DNA of 64,000 nt from Draconibacterium mangrovi_A (GTDB lineage Bacteria > Bacteroidota > Bacteroidia > Bacteroidales > Prolixibacteraceae): contig NZ_JBBIXN010000001.1 of the NCBI RefSeq assembly GCF_037646455.1, forward strand, positions 1,364,001 through 1,428,000. The letters are read 5' to 3'. Both the position numbers and the translations under genes were made by a program. Position 1 is the first letter of the stretch. Each line of letters starts with the position of its first letter. The notes under the pieces are model-generated. The model saw only the letters and a program-made list of their open reading frames with translations. It was not told where the DNA came from and searched no databases. Positions 1-8,456 of this stretch are shown piece after piece.

Positions 1-248
1 AAACCAAATATTAAATAATGAAAAACTTTATTTGATGATCCGTATTTTTTACCATATCTGATGCTTAATCGAAAAAATTAATCGGCTCCAAAAACACATT
101 CAAAATCGGTTTTTTGGCACTAAACAATAACTTAACATTGGCTTTTCTTTGCAGCTCCTTTGAATAATGTTCTCTATTTTCGCCGCCACATATCTAGATA
201 TCTGGATTATTAAATACCAAGGAAAAATTAAAAACAGAAAATAGAAAA
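1..248. other. Upstream region of the first gene, no coding sequence seen
   Basis: This AT-rich stretch has no convincing reading frame. It should hold the promoter of the following flavoenzyme gene. A 12-bp perfect palindrome (ATATCTAGATAT, 190-201) lies about 50 nt before the start codon and could be a regulator site, though in AT-rich DNA it may be chance. No clean TAnnTTTG element was found; the nearest resemblance is around 135-160. Confidence 0.4.
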
Positions 249-2252
249 ATGGAAAAGATCTTAATCATTGGAGGAGTTGCTGCCGGGGCAACTGCGGCAG
301 CCAAAGCGCGCCGCTTATCGCCCGATGCTGAAATTACGATGCTGGAAGCCGGTCCGGATATTTCGTTCGCTAACTGTGGATTACCCTACTACATTGCAGG
401 CGATATCGATAGCCGTTCAAAGCTGATTCTGCAAAGCCCTGAGAGTTTTGATGAACAATACCAGGTGAAAGTGCACACACACACTTTAGTAAATTCAATC
501 GACCGTGAGAATAAGATCGTTCATACCATCGATGGCCGTGATGGATCAAAAAATAATTTCGAATACACCAAACTTATTTTGGCCCAGGGTGGTCGCCCGA
601 TTCAGCCTGATATTCCGGGTGCAGTTGCCGACCATGTTTTTAGTTTGTGGACACTAGAGGACATGGATAAGATTGACAGCCATCTGAAAAACAAAGAGCC
701 TCAAACTGCGGTAGTTGTTGGCGGTGGTTTTATCGGCCTAGAGATGGTGGAAGCGCTGGTTAAAAGAGGATTGAAAGTGCATGTGGTGGAGAAAATGCAG
801 CACGTTATGTCGATAATGGAAGCTGAAACCTCTGGGTTTATCACCCGCGAACTGAAAGCATACGGCGTTGGTGTTCATACCGAAACTGCGGTTACAAAAA
901 TTAACCACAATATGGTTGAACTGGATAACGGAAAAACCATCAATGCCAATATGGTGTTGTTGTCAATCGGTGTTCGTCCAACCCTGCAACTGGCTAAAGA
1001 TGCCGGACTTGAAATTGGCGAAGCCGGCGGTTTGCTCGTAAACGACAAACTGCAAACTTCGGATCCCGATATTTTTGCCGCCGGAGATATGGTGGAAATT
1101 GAACATCGCGTAAACGATAAAAAAGTACGAATCCCGCTGGCAGGACCTGCCAACCGCCAGGGAAGGATTGCCGCTGAAAACGCATTGGGTGGAAATCATA
1201 GCTACAAAGGATCTATTGGAACTTCAGTTGTTCGTGTATTTGAAGCCGTTGCCGGAACTACAGGACTTTCACTCAAACAAGCCCGCGCTGCCGGTATCGA
1301 TGCCGATGCAGTTGTGGTGCATAAAGAACACCACACTTCGTATTACCCGGGAGCAGAAACCGTAAGTGTAATGCTCGTTTACGATAAAAACACCGGTGTT
1401 GTTTTGGGTGGTCAGACTGCAGGATACAAAGGCGCCGACAAACGTCTGGATGTGATTGCAACGGCTTGCGCAGCCAAACTTCCGGTAAGCGAGATAGCTG
1501 ATATCGACTTTGCCTATTCGCCACCAATCGGAACTGCCAACGATGCCATGAACATGGCAGCTTACGCGGCCGAAAACAAAATGAGTGGATACGGACCAAG
1601 TATTCTGGCTTCGGAACTTGATGCTTACATCGAGGAAAAACAACAGTTAATCGTTCTGGATATCCGCGACGTTTTCGCCCACCAGAAAAGCAACATGAAT
1701 GGTGCCTATCACTTACCGCTCGAGAATCTGCAACCCAACCTCGAAAGAATCCCAAAAGATGTTCCGGTGCTGATTTACGACGAAACCGGTAAAAAAGGTC
1801 ACCAGGCTGTTCGAATATTGATGGGAGCCGGCTGCAAGGAAGTGAAGAACATTTCAGGTGGTCACACCTCATTGCAACGTCATACAGTGACCGTTGGATT
1901 CAAGAATATTGAAATGGTTCCTCTGCCAATTGATAAAAAGAGCATCAACGAGAAAGTAATGGAGGAAACCGAGACCAATAACAATGTGAGTACCGAAGAA
2001 CTGGAACGCCTTGTTGTTGACGTGCGTACTCCTGGAGAGTTCAGAAGCGGTGCTTTCCCCGATGCTGTAAATATTCCGCTGGACGACCTGATGTCGGGCA
2101 ATGCCGATTTGGGTGAGGATACTGATCGCGAGATTATTGTGTATTGCGCCACCGGTGCCCGCTCGGCTTATGCCCAGCAGGTATTGATGAGCCGCGGCTT
2201 TTCAAACGTTAAAAACGGTGGTGGTATTTCGGCCATGATGTCGAGGTACTAA
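249..2252 (+). CDS. CoA-disulfide reductase-like FAD/NAD(P) oxidoreductase with two C-terminal rhodanese domains
   Basis: A 667-residue flavoprotein of the pyridine nucleotide-disulfide oxidoreductase class, CoADR subgroup. Residues 4-14 form the FAD-binding GGVAAGATAA motif, and SFANCGLPYY places the single redox cysteine at C43, as in CoA-disulfide and persulfide reductases. A second nucleotide-binding fold starts near residue 152 (VVVGGGFIGLEM), and the late YSPPIGTAND segment carries a conserved CoADR tyrosine. Two rhodanese-like domains follow, at about 455-560 and 582-667. The second has an intact active-site cysteine (YCATGARSA, C633). In the first the equivalent position is Asp (IYDETGKKG), so it is probably catalytically dead. 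Known single-rhodanese relatives reduce CoA-disulfide, CoA-persulfide or polysulfide in the cytoplasm; a sulfane-sulfur role is inferred. It stands alone, followed by a strong terminator. Confidence 0.9.
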   Translation: MEKILIIGGVAAGATAAAKARRLSPDAEITMLEAGPDISFANCGLPYYIAGDIDSRSKLILQSPESFDEQYQVKVHTHTLVNSIDRENKIVHTIDGRDGSKNNFEYTKLILAQGGRPIQPDIPGAVADHVFSLWTLEDMDKIDSHLKNKEPQTAVVVGGGFIGLEMVEALVKRGLKVHVVEKMQHVMSIMEAETSGFITRELKAYGVGVHTETAVTKINHNMVELDNGKTINANMVLLSIGVRPTLQLAKDAGLEIGEAGGLLVNDKLQTSDPDIFAAGDMVEIEHRVNDKKVRIPLAGPANRQGRIAAENALGGNHSYKGSIGTSVVRVFEAVAGTTGLSLKQARAAGIDADAVVVHKEHHTSYYPGAETVSVMLVYDKNTGVVLGGQTAGYKGADKRLDVIATACAAKLPVSEIADIDFAYSPPIGTANDAMNMAAYAAENKMSGYGPSILASELDAYIEEKQQLIVLDIRDVFAHQKSNMNGAYHLPLENLQPNLERIPKDVPVLIYDETGKKGHQAVRILMGAGCKEVKNISGGHTSLQRHTVTVGFKNIEMVPLPIDKKSINEKVMEETETNNNVSTEELERLVVDVRTPGEFRSGAFPDAVNIPLDDLMSGNADLGEDTDREIIVYCATGARSAYAQQVLMSRGFSNVKNGGGISAMMSRY

Positions 2253-2286
2253 TTCGGAAAAAGAAAAAACCCAATTTTTATATATC

Positions 2287-2322
2287 AAAGAGGCTGTTAG
2301 AAATTAATCTGACAGCCTCTTT
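2287..2322 (+). terminator. Rho-independent terminator after the CoADR-like gene
   Basis: A perfect 11-bp stem (AAAGAGGCTGT at 2287-2297 pairing with ACAGCCTCTTT at 2312-2322) lies 35 nt after the stop codon, with a 14-nt loop and a T-rich 3' flank. Confidence 0.85.
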
Positions 2323-2468
2323 CTATTTAGTATTTATCTCCTTTAAAAAGTCGGATTCTTTTATTTTGAACAACTCTAAATGCCCCCCTAATTATCAGAA
2401 TGTTGTTTTAATAAAATAAATCTTCTAATTTCACAACGAATAATGAACCTCAATTCCGAATTACAATT

Positions 2469-2615
2469 ATGAAATCCACCAAAATACAGTTACAATTTGA
2501 ATGTGCCGTGCCAACCATATTTGGCTGCTGGTGGACATGGCGCGATCATTTAGTAGAAGACTATAATAATCCAACCGAAGTGATTGTGTCCACACTCTTC
2601 CAAGAATTAAATTAA
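2469..2615 (+). CDS. Hypothetical 48-residue protein rich in tryptophan
   Basis: A short frame that starts with ATG at 2469 and ends one base before the ATG of the next gene. The product is polar at its start and contains the unusual cluster GCWWTWRDHL near residues 19-28; no signal peptide or membrane segment is visible. The tight coupling to the lipoprotein gene downstream is the main argument that it is translated. No family recognised. It could instead be a chance frame or a remnant of a longer gene. Confidence 0.4.
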   Translation: MKSTKIQLQFECAVPTIFGCWWTWRDHLVEDYNNPTEVIVSTLFQELN

Positions 2616-2616
2616 T

Positions 2617-3069
2617 ATGAATATGAAAAATACAATTATTCTTGTTATACTCTTTGCTTTCTCAGCTTGTCAAAAATTATCATACTACGAAATTATTGTT
2701 GAGAATATTACCGAACACGATATAGTTATTGAAGCATTTCATGAGAAAGAGAAACAGGAAGAGATAATACTTAAAGCTTTTGAGAGCTACACTAATTCGC
2801 AATATATTGATATAGAAGGAGGCCCGGACTTTAGTTTATTTCAAGCGTATTTAATTGATTCTGTAAATATTATCTTCGATAGTGAAAAAATAATCATACA
2901 AAGTTGTGGGGAACCTGAATTGTCTGCTTGTTGGGATGTTCAAAGAAATATTTTAGCATATGGTGAAGGCGAAAGTTACGAATATACTGAATTCGGGCAT
3001 AAAAAATACCGCTATACTTACCTCATCACCGAAGAAGATTACAATAATGCATTGCCGATAGAGAATTAG
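2617..3069 (+). CDS. Small hypothetical lipoprotein
   Basis: A 150-residue protein with a short type II signal peptide. A hydrophobic stretch at residues 5-15 ends in the lipobox FSAC, so Cys18 would be lipidated. The mature part is acidic and rich in Tyr, Ile and Glu, with two further cysteines (CGEPELSAC). No family recognised, so only an envelope location can be proposed. It follows the 48-residue frame by one base and converges on the minus-strand isomerase gene across a shared bidirectional terminator. Confidence 0.75.
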   Translation: MNMKNTIILVILFAFSACQKLSYYEIIVENITEHDIVIEAFHEKEKQEEIILKAFESYTNSQYIDIEGGPDFSLFQAYLIDSVNIIFDSEKIIIQSCGEPELSACWDVQRNILAYGEGESYEYTEFGHKKYRYTYLITEEDYNNALPIEN

Positions 3070-3083
3070 CAGGTTAAAAAAAT

Positions 3084-3118
3084 AAAGGCTCCGATCCCTG
3101 AGTGGGACCGGAGCCTTT
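3084..3118. terminator. Bidirectional terminator between convergent genes
   Basis: A perfect 10-bp stem (AAAGGCTCCG at 3084-3093, CGGAGCCTTT at 3109-3118) with a 15-nt loop. It is preceded by an A-rich tract and followed by T residues, so it can serve both the lipoprotein gene (+) and the isomerase-like gene (-). Confidence 0.8.
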
Positions 3119-3143
3119 TAACTTTCTTGATATTTTGTTTATT

Positions 3144-4085
3144 CTATTTTACAAATGAAGCTTTGTTCAGGTAGTCGAAACAAGCTTTTACGCCTTCAAA
3201 CTGTGTCATGTTATCCGCTTCTCCAATACCTTCCAGTTCCACATAAAATTCATCGAGCCCGTTTTCGTAAGCTTTGCTGAAAATATTCTTGAAATTCATC
3301 ATGCCTGACTGTCCAAGCACTTTGCGGTCTTTAATGTGTAAAATCGGGAACCTGCCCGCGTACTTTTTAAAATATTCCAACGGATCGTTTTGTCCCATCA
3401 CCGTCCAGTATACATCCATTTCGAAGAATACCAGGTCCGGATCAGTTCCGTTCAGGAAAAGATCGTAGATCACATCGCCTGCTGGTCTCCACCGATTTTG
3501 CTGTTTCTCATTATCTTCAGGTTTTACAACACGCTCAAACTCATGGCTGTGATTGTGATAGCCCCATTTAATTCCTGCTGACTTGGCAATTTCTCCAGCA
3601 TTATTGAACACCTCGCAAACCATTGCAGCATCATAGTGGCTTTCTACCTGTGGCATTCCGGGCTGAACCAGGGATGAAACACCCAGCTTGACGTGATCTT
3701 CAACCGTCGCCTTCCAGAAATCGGCAATTTCACTTTTGTTTTCTTTGGTGTACTTGCGCACCGGCGGATTTACATGCGATCCTGATACTTTCAGTCCGGC
3801 GTCGTCGGCTACTTTTTTGAATTCGGTAACATCGTAACCATACATTTTTTGCTCGCGGTATCCGGCTGCTTCGGCCGTAGCATAACCAATTTTAGCCACC
3901 TTTTTCAATCCGGCTGGAACGTCATCGGTTAGTTCACTACCAAGCGAATACAATTGCAGACCTATTTTCTTTTTAGCAGCAAAACTGCTGACACTCGATG
4001 CGGCAGACAACGGATTAAGCGCACTTGTCACTATTCCGCCGGCTGTGATTAAGCCAAGTCCTTTTAAAAATTCTCTTTTGTTCAT
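3144..4085 (-). CDS. Secreted sugar phosphate isomerase/epimerase-like TIM-barrel protein
   Basis: 313 residues of the xylose isomerase-like TIM-barrel (AP endonuclease 2) superfamily. The N-terminus (MNKREFLKGLG followed by a small-residue hydrophobic stretch to about residue 36) resembles a Tat-type export signal, but with Lys-Arg instead of a full twin Arg. Barrel motifs seen are KIGLQLYSL at the first strand, the His-rich GYHNHSHEFE, FEMDVYW, HIKDRK and a final YVELEGIG; the acidic and His residues would bind a divalent metal. Substrate cannot be told. Family members often pair with Gfo/Idh/MocA oxidoreductases for carbohydrate conversion, and one lies directly upstream on the same strand, 203 nt away. 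Confidence 0.85.
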   Translation of the reverse strand: MNKREFLKGLGLITAGGIVTSALNPLSAASSVSSFAAKKKIGLQLYSLGSELTDDVPAGLKKVAKIGYATAEAAGYREQKMYGYDVTEFKKVADDAGLKVSGSHVNPPVRKYTKENKSEIADFWKATVEDHVKLGVSSLVQPGMPQVESHYDAAMVCEVFNNAGEIAKSAGIKWGYHNHSHEFERVVKPEDNEKQQNRWRPAGDVIYDLFLNGTDPDLVFFEMDVYWTVMGQNDPLEYFKKYAGRFPILHIKDRKVLGQSGMMNFKNIFSKAYENGLDEFYVELEGIGEADNMTQFEGVKACFDYLNKASFVK

Positions 4086-4150
4086 TGATTTAATATTGTT
4101 TTAGGTTATTTGTATTATTCAAAAGTGATTGCCCAAAGTTTCGTCGCAAC

Positions 4151-4242
4151 GTCATCCTGAACTTGATTCAGGATCTTTTTGCATTCATTATCCGATAGTT
4201 TAGATTCTGAAATATCCCGATAATAATCGGGACAGAATGACG
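4151..4242. repeat. Short interspersed repeat, copy 1
   Basis: A 92-nt element with imperfect inverted ends (GTCATCCTG at the left, CAGAATGAC at the right), lying between the two minus-strand sugar genes. A related copy in inverted orientation lies at 41243-41330. The outer 21 nt and a 24-nt block near the other end are identical or nearly so between copies, and the middle differs. It encodes nothing. It resembles the small palindromic repeats common in Bacteroidota intergenic DNA. Confidence 0.75.
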
Positions 4243-4288
4243 CCTTTTGAAAATTTTTAGGCAATTACTTCTAAAGATTTTTTTTCAA

Positions 4289-5695
4289 TTACAATTTATA
4301 CGATCCTCTGTATTTGTAGTGATACAAACGGTGGTTCCAAGCTTCCTTGTCTTGACCAAAACTTTGAGTAGCCGGGTTCCATTTAACCGGTCTTTCAAGT
4401 TCGGTCGCCATATTGCCAAGACAGCAGACAATGGCCGTACTTGCACCCACTTCAATTGGTGCAATCGGTTTCTGACGCGAACGAACACTGTTGATAAAGT
4501 CTTCCATATGTGGTGCACTGATCTCGAAACTACCACCACCTTTAGCCTGCGCTTTTTGCATTTCTTCATACATTTTCTTGCGCTCTTCAGGCGTCAGATT
4601 TCGTGGGCGGCGTCCAGCCAATTCTTCCGGAACCAGCGATGAATCTGAACATCCCAGGTAACCGCGAGCCACCTCTATCCAGCCATTGTCGCCAATAAAT
4701 TTAATGCCCTGCGCATCCGGCATATCTTCCAGATAGGGTTGCTCGGTCATTACAATTCCGTTCAAATATTTAAAGGTCAAATATTCTGCTCCGTCGTAAC
4801 CTTTTGGAATAATTTCGGCTGGACCCGATCCATCCATTCCAATGGCGGCCTGCGCAATATCAAACATATGAGCTCCCCAATCGGCAGTAAATCCGTTTCC
4901 GGTTTCGCAGTACCAGCGCCAGGCTCCCCACAGTTTTTCTTTTTCTGGCGGATCGAGCGAAATTGGTGGACACAGATCGGGGTGATAATGAATATTCGGA
5001 TCATTCAGCGGTCCCATCCACAGGTTGAAATTCAGGTTTCCGGGAACTTTCTCTTCGGGCAGATCCAAAGGTTTTGGCGGTGCTCCTACCCGGGCATAAA
5101 TTTTATCGATGTGCCCAATGGCACCGTTCCTGACCAGTTCGATAGCTTTCTGAAATTCGCCGCTCGATCGTTGCTGGCTGCCCACCTGAACAATGCGCTT
5201 GTTATCGTTGGCAACACGCAGCATTTTTTGTGCTTCGGTAATGGTAAACGATAATGGCTTTTGTACATAAACGTCTTTTCCTGCCTGGCAGGCATGAATG
5301 GTCATCAGCGCATGCCAGTGGTCAGGCGTACAAACTTCCACAGCATCAATATCTTTGCGTTCCAGCAGTTCTTCGTACTGTTCGTATTTGTCGCAACGAG
5401 GAGCCAGTCCGTTCGATTTTTGCCACTCTTCTACCCTGCGTTTAAAACGTTCGGTTTTCATGCTGTCGACATCGCAGCCGGCAACAACCTCAACACCGGG
5501 AACCGATGAAAAACTCAGGAAGTCGTTCATCCCCTGCTGGCCGAGGCCAATAAAACCCATCGTTACACGATCGCTCGGAGCAATTTTAATTCCGTTTATG
5601 GTCCAACTCGGAAGAATGGTCAATCCAGTTAAACCAAGTGCTGAAAGACTAAGGAATTTCCTACGGTTCAGTTGATTAGATTCATTGTTATTCAT
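4289..5695 (-). CDS. Tat-exported Gfo/Idh/MocA family oxidoreductase
   Basis: 468 residues. A twin-arginine signal is visible (NRRKFLSLSALGLTGL, residues 10-25). A Rossmann fold follows, with the FIGLGQQGMND nucleotide-binding loop near residue 48, CTPDHWHA, and the QKPLS motif in place of the usual EKP. The C-terminal half is the oxidoreductase alpha/beta domain with GNGFTADWGAHMFDIA, typical of the large exported Bacteroidota/Planctomycetes branch of this family. Such proteins carry a tightly bound NAD(P) and act on sugars in the periplasm (family knowledge); some relatives are GH109 glycosidases. Substrate unknown. It is the upstream partner of the isomerase-like gene and is transcribed divergently from the propeller-like gene. 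Confidence 0.88.
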   Translation of the reverse strand: MNNNESNQLNRRKFLSLSALGLTGLTILPSWTINGIKIAPSDRVTMGFIGLGQQGMNDFLSFSSVPGVEVVAGCDVDSMKTERFKRRVEEWQKSNGLAPRCDKYEQYEELLERKDIDAVEVCTPDHWHALMTIHACQAGKDVYVQKPLSFTITEAQKMLRVANDNKRIVQVGSQQRSSGEFQKAIELVRNGAIGHIDKIYARVGAPPKPLDLPEEKVPGNLNFNLWMGPLNDPNIHYHPDLCPPISLDPPEKEKLWGAWRWYCETGNGFTADWGAHMFDIAQAAIGMDGSGPAEIIPKGYDGAEYLTFKYLNGIVMTEQPYLEDMPDAQGIKFIGDNGWIEVARGYLGCSDSSLVPEELAGRRPRNLTPEERKKMYEEMQKAQAKGGGSFEISAPHMEDFINSVRSRQKPIAPIEVGASTAIVCCLGNMATELERPVKWNPATQSFGQDKEAWNHRLYHYKYRGSYKL

Positions 5696-5903
5696 GTGGT
5701 AAATTTTAGTTTAGAATTTCGGTTTTCCCTGTCGTTGCTGTAAAGCAATAGTTTTAGTCAAGGCTTAGCAAGATAAGAATTTTCTTTTTTCGGAAAAAGA
5801 ATCAATAAGGGTCTTTGTGTACTTTCGACAATATATATTCATTCTAAACCCGCCGGGATAATATCCGTATACAGTGAAAAATCAACTTAATCTTTGAAAA
5901 AAC

Positions 5904-7079
5904 ATGAAATCAATTTGTTTCTCTGCACTGATATTGCTGGTGCTTACAACTCCTGTAGTTTCGCAATCGTGGAACATGGAGTGGGAAAAATTATCGGGAA
6001 TTAATACACAGGATTTTTATTCTGACATTACCCTGGCCCCGGACGGTGGATTCATTGTTCTCGGATCGGTTGGAGCAGGATCGGCAGCTGATTTATACCT
6101 GGTAAAGTACAATTCGGAAGGCGATACTTTGTGGTCCCGAACACTGGTTTCTCCCGGCAACAACATTCCCGGAAAACTTATCTGTCTGCCAAACGATGAT
6201 TTGCTGATTCTTTCAAAATCTACAGAAGATGAAAAAACAAGCACCCATTTAAAACGAACCGGTAAAAACGGTCAGTTAAAATGGGAATCGACTTTAGAAA
6301 ATGCATACACGGGCAACGACATTGTTTCCGTTTCGGAAAGTGAATTTATGATCGTCGGAAGTAAAACCGAAAGCGGCGCTGAAACTCCACATATCTGGCT
6401 GGCAAAAATTAATGAAAAAGGAGAGATCATCAGGGAGAAGACATACGCAGGAAAAGGTTGTGCCAACTCCATTAAACAAATGCCGAATGGGCAGTTTATA
6501 ATTGGTGCCCAAATTGCCGGTAAAGTGAAAAACGATTGCGACGCAGCAGTTATCCGAACCGATAGCGATGGAAATGAAATTTGGTTTAGCCACCTGCCAT
6601 CGCCTAACAGCAAAGAATGGCCACAATGCGTTTGTTGTTCTCCGATTGATAGCTCATTTATTATGGTTGGCTGGGGAGGACTTTGCCTGAATGACATTAC
6701 CAGTGAGTACCCGGTTTTCGATTTTGATGTGGTAGTTAAAAAATTGAGCGCCGACGGGAAACTGATCTGGACCAAAAGCATCGACGGAGAAGGATCCGAA
6801 GGAGGCAACAATATCAACATTTTACCCGATGGAGATTTTATTATTGCCGGCACCAAGGCAACTTCATTTTCAGGAAAAGTTGGTCCATGGTTATTGCGGA
6901 TTGATCAGAGCGGAAATGTTATCGACGAAACGCTGCTGAATATGCGATTGGAACAGGCCAGTAAAGCCATTATCGCACCCGATGGAGGAATTGTTGTGAT
7001 TGGTCCTGGAATGAACGAACGCCTGAATCCACGCAGCGATGGCTGGATCATAAAATTTTCGGAATTACAAGTACAATAA
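5904..7079 (+). CDS. Secreted seven-repeat beta-propeller-like protein
   Basis: 391 residues with a cleavable signal peptide (residues 1-20, ending TTPVVSQ). The mature protein consists of seven imperfect repeats of about 45-55 residues. Each has a core such as LAPDGGFIVLGS, MPNGQFIIGAQ or LPDGDFIIAGT, followed by a strand ending K-(Y/I/L)-(N/D/S)-x-x-G-(D/E/K)-x-x-W. The count of seven and the pattern suit a single seven-bladed propeller of the delta-60/PQQ-like type. No catalytic residues could be assigned. Two neighbouring cysteines (CVCC) sit near residue 250. It stands alone, divergent from the oxidoreductase gene. Function unknown; a binding role in the envelope is the most that can be inferred. 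Confidence 0.75.
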   Translation: MKSICFSALILLVLTTPVVSQSWNMEWEKLSGINTQDFYSDITLAPDGGFIVLGSVGAGSAADLYLVKYNSEGDTLWSRTLVSPGNNIPGKLICLPNDDLLILSKSTEDEKTSTHLKRTGKNGQLKWESTLENAYTGNDIVSVSESEFMIVGSKTESGAETPHIWLAKINEKGEIIREKTYAGKGCANSIKQMPNGQFIIGAQIAGKVKNDCDAAVIRTDSDGNEIWFSHLPSPNSKEWPQCVCCSPIDSSFIMVGWGGLCLNDITSEYPVFDFDVVVKKLSADGKLIWTKSIDGEGSEGGNNINILPDGDFIIAGTKATSFSGKVGPWLLRIDQSGNVIDETLLNMRLEQASKAIIAPDGGIVVIGPGMNERLNPRSDGWIIKFSELQVQ

Positions 7080-7125
7080 TCGCATTCATTACACCAATTC
7101 CTAAACATTAATTCCGGTAATCGGT

Positions 7126-7133
7126 TACAATTG
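7126..7133 (+). promoter_or_regulatory. Probable -7 element of the first AraC-type regulator gene
   Basis: TACAATTG, one mismatch from TAnnTTTG, is followed by the same TGG seen after TACCTTTG at 7793. Its position only 4 nt before the ATG at 7138 argues that translation starts at the later ATG (7156). An overlapping dyad GTAA-TCGG-TTAC (7118-7129) could allow autoregulation. Confidence 0.4.
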
Positions 7134-7155
7134 TGGAATGCAAAAATGTGAAACC

Positions 7156-7728
7156 ATGTCAACACTGTTACACATCAAAAATATGGTTTGCCCGCGTTGT
7201 ATCGAATCGGTTCAGGAAGTACTGACATATGAAGGATTCGAGGTCCAGCAAATTAAACTGGGTGAAGTCGAAATCGACCGGCAACCCTCCGCAGATCGAC
7301 TCGAAAAAATTTCGAAACTATTGCATAGCAGAGGATTTGAACTCTTGCACAACAAAAAAAAGATTGTTGCCGATCAGGTGAAATCGGAGATCATAAAACT
7401 GGTCCACCACAGCGAAAACGAAATTCTGAATGTCAACCTTTCCAGTCATCTTTCCTCGCTGGTCGGTGCTGATTATTCGTCAATTTCTTCATTGTTTTCA
7501 TCCTCGGAAGGACTTACCATCGAGCGGTTTACCATCCTTCAAAAGATTGAAAAAGTAAAAGAACTGCTTTCGTATGGCGAACTTACCGCCAGCGAAATTG
7601 CCTTTAAAATGGGTTACAGCAGCGCGGCTCATCTTTCTTCGCAATTCAAAAAAGAAACCGGCATGACACCGGGTCAATACAAAAAGCTAAAGGACAAAAA
7701 TCGTAATCCCCTGGATCATATTGGATAG
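7156..7728 (+). CDS. AraC-type regulator with N-terminal CxxC heavy-metal-binding-like domain (paralogue 1)
   Basis: 190 residues from the chosen start; ATG 7138 would add six but overlaps the likely promoter, and 7156 aligns with the start of the paralogue at 18347. Residues about 4-65 look like a ferredoxin-fold metal-associated domain with HIKNMVCPRC, giving a CxxC pair where HMA domains bind Cu+. Residues about 80-185 form an AraC DNA-binding domain with two helix-turn-helix units, the second being ASEIAFKMGYSSAAHLSSQFKKETG. The inferred role is a cytoplasmic one-component sensor of copper or a similar soft metal that controls the adjacent metal genes. The gene sits immediately upstream of a CopZ-like protein gene, and its own promoter carries a small dyad. 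Confidence 0.85.
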   Translation: MSTLLHIKNMVCPRCIESVQEVLTYEGFEVQQIKLGEVEIDRQPSADRLEKISKLLHSRGFELLHNKKKIVADQVKSEIIKLVHHSENEILNVNLSSHLSSLVGADYSSISSLFSSSEGLTIERFTILQKIEKVKELLSYGELTASEIAFKMGYSSAAHLSSQFKKETGMTPGQYKKLKDKNRNPLDHIG

Positions 7729-7792
7729 TCGATTGCCATAATCTTACAATACTTTTCAAAAATTATATAAAAACTCCTGTTTGATTGCATTC

Positions 7793-7800
7793 TACCTTTG
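7793..7800 (+). promoter_or_regulatory. -7 promoter element of the CopZ-like gene
   Basis: TACCTTTG matches the Bacteroidota consensus TAnnTTTG exactly and lies 15 nt before the ATG at 7816. Together with the preceding GCATTC it matches the promoter at 18960-18973 (GCATT-S-TACCTTT-R). Upstream AT-rich sequence from 7736 weakly resembles the boxes at 16487 and 18909 at the same 57-nt offset. No clear -33 element. Confidence 0.6.
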
Positions 7801-7815
7801 TGGAAAAGATTTGAA

Positions 7816-8025
7816 ATGGAACAAGTTAAACTAAAAACAGATTTGAGTTGCCCGCATTGTGCAATGAAAGTAGAGCCGATCCTCAAAGAAACCCGGGGAA
7901 TAGTTGATTATACGATCGATCTGCAACATCCCGATAAACTGGTTAGCTTTTCTTCGGAAGGTGCTGATATTGATTCCGTGATCGCCAGTTTTAAAAAAGC
8001 AGGCTATATTGCAGAAAAACTGTAA
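7816..8025 (+). CDS. HMA-domain metal chaperone, CopZ-like
   Basis: 69 residues from ATG 7816. A TTG at 7798 is in frame but lies inside the -7 element, so it is unlikely to be used. The whole protein is one ferredoxin-like HMA domain: beta-1 LKTDLSCPHCAMKVEPIL with a CxxC pair, and a C-terminal FKKAGYIAEKL. Such proteins carry Cu+ (or another soft metal) in the cytoplasm to P-type ATPases or regulators. It is the first gene after the AraC/CxxC regulator and leads toward the RND pump genes, so copper-responsive expression is likely. Confidence 0.85.
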   Translation: MEQVKLKTDLSCPHCAMKVEPILKETRGIVDYTIDLQHPDKLVSFSSEGADIDSVIASFKKAGYIAEKL

Positions 8026-8084
8026 ATTGGTGCGGTCTTTCAATTTTAAACATTTAAATGGATCGACTGTTTTTAGAGTAAAGT

Positions 8085-8456
8085 ATGATTAAAAAGCTCA
8101 GCCATATCGTTTTTGCAACCTTGTTGTTGGTATCAACAATAGGAATGGCTGTGAGCAAACATTACTGCCACAACTCGCTGGTTGGCGTGTCCTTTTTCAG
8201 CCAGGCCGATTCGTGCTGTGATGACGGTGGATGCTGCACGAATGAAAATCAATTTTATCAGATAAAAGAAGATTTTTCGGCACCCGTAATTTCAACGGTT
8301 CCAATTTTGGCGGAACTTGAGGTTTTGCAGCAAACATTATTCGACTTTGATGTTCTCACTCCCAACGAATTAACCGAAGAATTTACATTAACAAGCGATC
8401 CACCCCCGCCTACGGTTCCCGAGCTTTTGGCCTGGGAACAAGTATATCTTTTGTGA
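8085..8456 (+). CDS. HYC_CC_PP family small secreted protein
   Basis: 123 residues. It begins with a signal peptide or anchor (residues 5-24, FATLLLVSTIGMAVS) followed by the three signatures that name this Bacteroidota family: HYC directly after the signal, paired cysteines (DSCCDDGGCC) near residues 44-52, and a late PPPP run (SDPPPPTVPELL). The cysteine/His cluster could bind a soft metal outside the cytoplasmic membrane (inference). The gene lies just before a CusA-like pump, a common position for the family. The last residues are hydrophobic (LLAWEQVYLL). Confidence 0.8.
   Translation: MIKKLSHIVFATLLLVSTIGMAVSKHYCHNSLVGVSFFSQADSCCDDGGCCTNENQFYQIKEDFSAPVISTVPILAELEVLQQTLFDFDVLTPNELTEEFTLTSDPPPPTVPELLAWEQVYLL

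Noticed and set aside
1273..1872. 199-residue minus-strand frame inside the CoADR-like gene
   Set aside because: Lies wholly opposite a well-supported gene; its protein has no domain pattern and its codon use looks like an antisense shadow.
7798..7815. TTG start extending the CopZ-like protein by 6 residues
   Set aside because: The TTG forms the end of the -7 element TACCTTTG and would not be on the mRNA.
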